Assembly (NCBI GenBank): GCA_964036665.1
Contig: OZ038527.1
Location: 9,455,835 to 9,519,834 of the forward strand
Length of the DNA stretch: 64,000 nucleotides
Direction: 5' to 3'
Source: Gordius sp. MW1
Lineage: Eukaryota > Nematomorpha > Gordioida > Gordea > Gordiidae
Made by a program: the position numbers and the translations under genes. The notes below the pieces were generated by a model. It ran no database searches and was not told the DNA's origin. It was given only the letters and a program-made list of their open reading frames with translations. Shown here piece by piece: positions 59,247-64,000 of this stretch (its first letter is position 1; each line of letters starts with the position of its first letter).

Positions 59247-59416
59247 GTATAGTTCTTTGTGCATTCCACGCATTAAATGTTATTTATCTATTGTGCAATA
59301 TTTTTAGATAAGTTTTTTTTGTAATGTTAACATAATTTGTATACTAGCTCTATATAATATTTTGAACAGTTTATGTACATTAAATAGTAATACTTTCCCA
59401 TATAATGCAATTAATT

Positions 59417-59422
59417 AATAAA
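59417..59422 (+). promoter_or_regulatory. Candidate poly(A) signal of SNX14
   Basis: The first clear AATAAA after the stop codon lies 171 bp downstream. In AT-rich DNA such a hexamer can occur by chance. Confidence 0.4.
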
Positions 59423-59994
59423 ATTGTTTAAAATTATTAAGGAGCTTAACTGGTGCAAAATTGCTAATGATGTTAATTATGATAAAAACAGAAAAATTCA
59501 ATTTTTATAATTAAAGTGATCCTTTGACAATTCCGATGTTTTGTCAAAAATATGCAAAATATTAATTAAAATTTTTTGATTTTATCGTGAACAGTTGATA
59601 TCAAAATCCTCTTGTTGTTAACAGCGTGCAGTCTGAGTCTAACATAGGTTAAAATGAAATTAATTAGATGATTGCCGTATTTTATAATTAGTAATTATTA
59701 CTTGCTTGCTGTTTCGTATAATTTATCTTTTCTAATATTAAATTTTTTTGTATGTAATAATAATAAATGTTTCAAGTGCGAAGTTCACTGTTTTTACCAG
59801 GGATCGTTCGATGTGGTATATTATATTAAATAAAATGACTCAAGAACAGTGGTTGTCGTTGGATAACATCAACTTGTGTAATAATATTATCTCTATAAAC
59901 TACACTACGTTCTCTCAAATTTAACAACCTCAATAAATGATTGTAAAAAAAAGACTGAACTTTTGCTGAGTTCCACTAAACGAAAATAACACCA
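59423..59994. other. Spacer between SNX14 and the Ginger element
   Basis: No gene or repeat recognised; AT-rich. Confidence 0.4.
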
Positions 59995-60233
59995 CCGGTG
60001 TAATGATCTGAAACGTCGACATTTAAAAAACGACGACGCTCAATTGAACATTCCTATTGGTTAATATGGCATAATAACGAGTTATATGCCATATCACGTG
60101 ATCTTCCTAAAAGCGCAATAGGTTAGTTTTGGCACAAAATTAACCATTTTTTTTGAAGACAATAATATGACGACACAAGACTTTCAAAATATTTCAAGTA
60201 ATTACCAAGCATTCTTATTTTAGTTATAATTTA

Positions 60234-61150
60234 GATCAAGGAAGTTATATACAACTTGTGATTTTAGTCAAGTCAAACATAACACAATCCATATCAAAGT
60301 AATTTGATTATATTATCAAATTTTATTAACATAAGTATTTCATAATTTAGATCAAGGAACTTATAAACATCTTGTGATTCTAGTCAAGTCAAACATAACA
60401 CAATCAATATTAAAGTAATTTGAGTATATTATCAAATTTTATTAACATAAGTACTTCATAATAATTCTTTAGATCAAGGAACTTATATACAACTTGTGAT
60501 TCTAGTCAAGTCAAACATAACACAATCAAAGTAATTTAAGTATATTATCAAATTTTATTAACATAAGTATTTCATAATTTAGATCAAGGAACTTATAAAC
60601 ATCTTGTGATTCTAGTCAAGTCAAACATAACACAATCAATATTAAAGTAATTTGAGTATATTATCAAATTTTATTAACATAAGTATTTCATAATTTAGAT
60701 CAAGGAACTTATAAACATCTTGTGATTCTAGTCAAGTCAAACATAACACAATCAATATTAAAGTAATTTGAGTATATTATCAAATTTTATTAACATAAGT
60801 ATTTCATAATTTAGATCAAAGAACTTATAAACATCTTGTGATTCTAGTCAAGTCAAACATAACACAATCAATATTAAAGTAATTTGAGTATATTATCAAA
60901 TTTTATTAACATAAGTATTTCATAATTTAGATCAAGGAACTTATAAACATCTTGTGATTCTAGTCAAGTCAAACATAACACAATCAATATTAAAGTAATT
61001 TGAGTATATTATCAAATTTTATTAACATAAGTATTTCATAATAATTTTTTAGATTAAGGAACTTATATACAACTTGTGATTCTAGTCAAGTCAAACATAA
61101 CACAATCAGAGTAATTTGTGTATATTATCAATTTATTAACATATGTATTG
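60234..61150. repeat. Eight-copy 116-bp subterminal tandem array
   Basis: The unit begins GATCAAGGAACTTATAAACA. It repeats at 60234, 60350, 60472, 60582, 60698, 60814, 60930 and 61052 (period 116, range 110-122). Each unit contains CTTGTGATTCTAGTCAAGTC, in which TTGTGA/TCTAG/CAAG words recur, and ATTATCAAATTTTATTAACA. The middle copies are almost identical. It lies between the left end and the transposase gene. Confidence 0.92.
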
Positions 61151-61226
61151 CTTATCAATTGTGCACGTTTATGTCAAATATATTTTAGTCTTATTACTAT
61201 TTTTAACTCGGGCCTCATTTTCTATC

Positions 61227-63525
61227 ATGGCAAATTTTGGATCAAAGGAAATTAAGGATTATTTGGAGAATGGGATTCTTCCACCAAATCTTGATAGAAA
61301 GCAAAAGCATTATTTTTAAAAAAAAACAGAAGGGTATTACATTCAAAATACCTTTTTATATAAAAAAAGAGAAGCTAATTTTTGTAATGAAAAAACAGGT
61401 ATTTAAAATTAAAGCATTCTATAGTTTTATCAGAAAAACACGTCAGAGTTGTCATAGAGGAAAGTGAAAAAAAGCAAATTTTAGATTTGTATCATAAAGG
61501 CATTGATGGAAGTGTAATAGGACACAGCCTGGCAGGACATCTTGGTATAACTCGGACCAAGACCAAGATATCTGAAAAGTATAAATCCAGTTTTTGTAAA
61601 ACATAATAATGAATTATAAATAGGTACTGGTGGCAGCATATGGGTGAGGATGTTACTAACTATGTCAATGGCTGCATAGTGTGTCAAAAACATAGTGCAA
61701 AAATTGACAAGTCAACTCCTCAGTTGCACCCCATATCCATTCCTTCATCGCCATGGCGACTTGTTGGAATGGATTTATGCAATTTGCCAACAAGTTTGTC
61801 AGGCTATTGTTGCTTTCTTGTTGTAATGGATTATTTTACTAAATATGTAATTGCAAGACCTTTGAAGTCTCATACAATGCATGAGGTTGCGAGTCATCTC
61901 TTACAAATATTTTCTGAGTGGGGATACCCAGATGTATATTATTTTGCTAGTAGAATATAATTTTAAATCATTTTTTATAGGATGTAATTAATGATCAAGG
62001 TAGGGAATTTGTAAATTCCGTCACCAAGGAAATGTACAAAATAGCGGGTGTCCATCAACGGGTAACCACAGCCTACCATCCTCAGGCCAATGGTTTGGTT
62101 GAGCGAATGAATAGAACAATATTAAATTCCCTCAATAAAGTCTTGGAGGGTAATTTTGAGTATTGGGAGTCTGCCTTGCCAGGCATAACATGGGCAGTAA
62201 ATACGGCAAAACAAACATCAACAAAGATGGCGCCGTACTTCTTGATGTTTAATAGGTAAAAAGCAACTCGTGGTCCAATAATTTATTATAATATATTTTA
62301 GATCTGCCAAGCCTGCTTTTAAAACCGACCTTGAGTTATTGGCGGAGCAGGAGGAGGGTTTAGCATCGTCAACATCTGACTGTGACATCGATGTTGACGC
62401 TATAGTAAAAATTGCTCGCCAAGCCTATGCTTATGCAAGGCAGAACATCTTGAAGGCTCAAGGTATTCAAAAAGAAGCCTACGAAAAAAGGCACAAAATC
62501 GGTCATGCTTTTAAAAGTGGCGACCTTGTACTTGCCTACAATTCTAAAAGGGCCGATAGGAAAGGTGATAAAACCGCGCCTTCATGGTTGGGGCCCTACA
62601 AGATTGTAGACAATTTTAAGGGTTTGATATATACTATTGATGAAATTACATAAAATTATAGGCACCTATTCAGTGTCAAATGAATCAGGCTTGGTACTTA
62701 AGAAAAAGTTCCATGGTAGCAACCTGAAAATATTTAAACAAAATTTGGTTGAGGGTATAATATAATTACTAATTTATAGTAAAATAATTTAAGATCTGCC
62801 AAGCAAGCGAAGCCAGTCTCCCTCAATTAAATCAATAGGTTGCTAAATTGACTTTTAGATATAATAACGGATTTATGTTGGATTTATATTACATCTTATT
62901 ATAAATTTTATAGGAGTCCGAAATGAAACAAATATAGGGGAAATCGCTGAGCCGACGCAAGATAATGGTAAAAAAATAATTAAAACATAGGATATTTTAT
63001 ATTGCTTATTATATTATTATAAAATTCAATATTTTATAGATGTAATTTGCGAGGCAATAGTGAAATTTCAGCTATACTTCAATTTACCAGATTTTTCTTG
63101 GAAAGAATGGGCTATGGCTAGGTAATTTATTGTATAACGGCGATTAAATCATTAATAATTATTTTTTAGATTGGGTTATACATGCCCAATTAGCCATCAA
63201 ACCCAGCCTCCAAAAAAATTAGAACCCAATTTTGGGGTTCGTGAAATCGAAGGCGACGGTAATTGTTTTTACCGTTGCTTGAGCAAAATAATCTATGAAA
63301 GTGAAGATTACCATGATTTAATTCGCAAATATATTTGTGATTATTATATTTCAGCTCCTCCACCTCCAGAGGTGGAGGCTATGATCGCACCTGCAACAAT
63401 CTCACAACATATTATTTCTCGTAAAATAAATATTTTAAAAACCTGGTCAACACATATTGACATTTTATTATTTGCACATGCATTTCATATTCCTATTTAT
63501 GTATATACTTTGAACATAGAAATAT
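61227..63525 (+). CDS. Ginger1 transposase: gypsy-like integrase plus OTU domain
   Basis: Ten exons with consistent phases: 61227-61398, 61425-61578, 61624-61933, 61981-62255, 62302-62621, 62662-62754, 62794-62838, 62914-62967, 63040-63121 and 63170 onward. Introns are 26, 45, 47, 46, 40, 39, 75, 72 and 48 nt. The N-terminus has EGYY..N...LYKK, like the Ginger YPYY block. The HHCC zinc finger is H..GH...C..CQK. DDE residues are D in RLVGMDLCN, D in VINDQGREF, and E in NGLVERMNRT. A GPY/F-type module has PSWLGPYKIVDN and then KKKFHGSNLKIF. The OTU domain starts at EGDGNCFYRCLSKIIY (Asp and Cys of the active site) but is lost before its His. An in-frame TAA (61317-61319) interrupts exon 1. Splice sites are inferred. 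Confidence 0.82.
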
Positions 63526-64000
63526 ATGTTGTAAATAAATTCCATAATTATATGGGGAAATATCATGGGGGTAAGAAGCTAAATTCCATAATTATATGGG
63601 GAAATATCATGGGGGTAAGAAGCCCATATTTCTATGTTCAAAGTATATACATAAATAGGAATATGAAATGCATGTGCAAATAATAAAATGTCAATATGTG
63701 TTGACCAGGTTTTTAAAATATTTATTTTACGAGAAATAATATGTTATGAGATTGTTGCAGGTGCGATCATAGCCTCCACCTCTGGAGGTGGAGGAGCTGA
63801 AATATAATAATCACAAATATATTTGCGAATTAAATCATGGTAATCTTCACTTTCATAGATTATTTTGCTCAAGCAACGGTAAAAACAATTACCGTCGCCT
63901 TCGATTTCACGAACCCCAAAATTGGGTTCTAATTTTTTTGGAGGCTGGGTTTGATGGCTAATTGGGCATGTATAACCCAATCTAAAAAATAATTATTAAT
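63151..64000. repeat. Palindrome, 375-bp arms, 100-bp spacer
   Basis: The left arm 63151-63525 is matched in reverse complement by 63626-64000 with no difference that I found, and the match still runs at the window end. The spacer 63526-63625 contains a tandem duplication of about 45 bp (ATTCCATAATTATATGGGG...GTAAGAAGC, twice). The minus-strand frame at 63744-63980 is the mirrored OTU exon, not a separate gene. Confidence 0.95.

Larger units (their letters stand above)
59999..64000 (+). mobile_element. Ginger1-type DNA transposon, right end outside window
   Basis: CCGG at 59995-59998 is followed by TGTAATGATCTGAAACG. Ginger1 elements are known to insert at CCGG (or CCGT) and to have gypsy-LTR-like TGT ends. 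Then come a subterminal 116-bp array and a gene fusing a gypsy-like integrase to an OTU protease domain, the described Ginger1 gene plan. The right terminal repeat is not in the window, so the duplicated CCGG could not be confirmed. The 3' part is turned into a palindrome. Confidence 0.85.

Noticed and set aside
60234..61150. CRISPR-like array
   Set aside because: The units are contiguous 116-bp tandem repeats without unique spacers, in eukaryotic DNA.
61227..62754. Ty3/gypsy retrotransposon pol gene
   Set aside because: No RT, RNase H, protease or LTR is nearby; the CCGG site, introns and OTU fusion fit Ginger1 better.
63744..63980. Second OTU gene on the minus strand
   Set aside because: It is the exact mirror of exon 10 in the palindrome arm.

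Overview
This window is AT-rich nuclear DNA from an animal. The two host genes that can be read are both eukaryotic and split by introns. One is COX11 (28140-28952, 4 exons). The other is a sorting nexin of the SNX14 type (33920-59246, 21 exons that I assembled by hand), whose TM-PXA-RGS-PX-nexin_C layout is known from animals. Several introns are extremely short: 34, 39 and 41 nt in COX11 and 35, 39 and 59 nt in the sorting nexin. I cannot name the species. Tiny introns, roughly 70% AT and a heavy transposon load suggest an invertebrate and fit several lineages, flatworms among them.

About three quarters of the window is repeat. Region 0.6-4.7 kb is a higher-order tandem repeat plus an array of short, very stable hairpins. 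It is related to a 4-kb foldback element with tandem-repeat arms at 18.3-22.3 kb. Regions 7-14.5 kb and 22.4-24.4 kb hold MITEs, several with 8-bp target duplications that place them with hAT. Region 14.8-18 kb has a LINE fragment and an element carrying a restriction-like endonuclease ORF linked to reverse transcriptases. Region 25.2-26.9 kb is a clean non-autonomous LTR element with 5-bp TSD, primer site and polypurine tract. COX11 follows, then hAT-type elements at 31.0-32.0 and 33.1-33.85 kb; the second ends only 68 bp before the sorting-nexin start codon.

The SNX14-type gene fills 33.9-59.2 kb. Its intron 10 has grown to 14.6 kb by layered insertion: LINE fragments, a hAT MITE, at least four pogo/Tigger-type copies in a duplicated arrangement, an element with CTAGCTG ends, composite MITEs, and a fragment encoding an unassigned repeat-borne protein family. 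Every splice junction I propose keeps the reading frame, giving 875 codons plus stop.

The right edge (59999-64000) is the most striking part: a Ginger1-type DNA transposon. It has a CCGG target site, an eight-copy subterminal 116-bp array, and a ten-exon gene coding for a gypsy-like integrase (zinc finger, DDE core, GPY/F region) fused to an OTU cysteine-protease domain. Its introns are 26-75 nt. The gene is cut before the end of the OTU domain by an apparently perfect 375-bp-arm palindrome that runs off the window.
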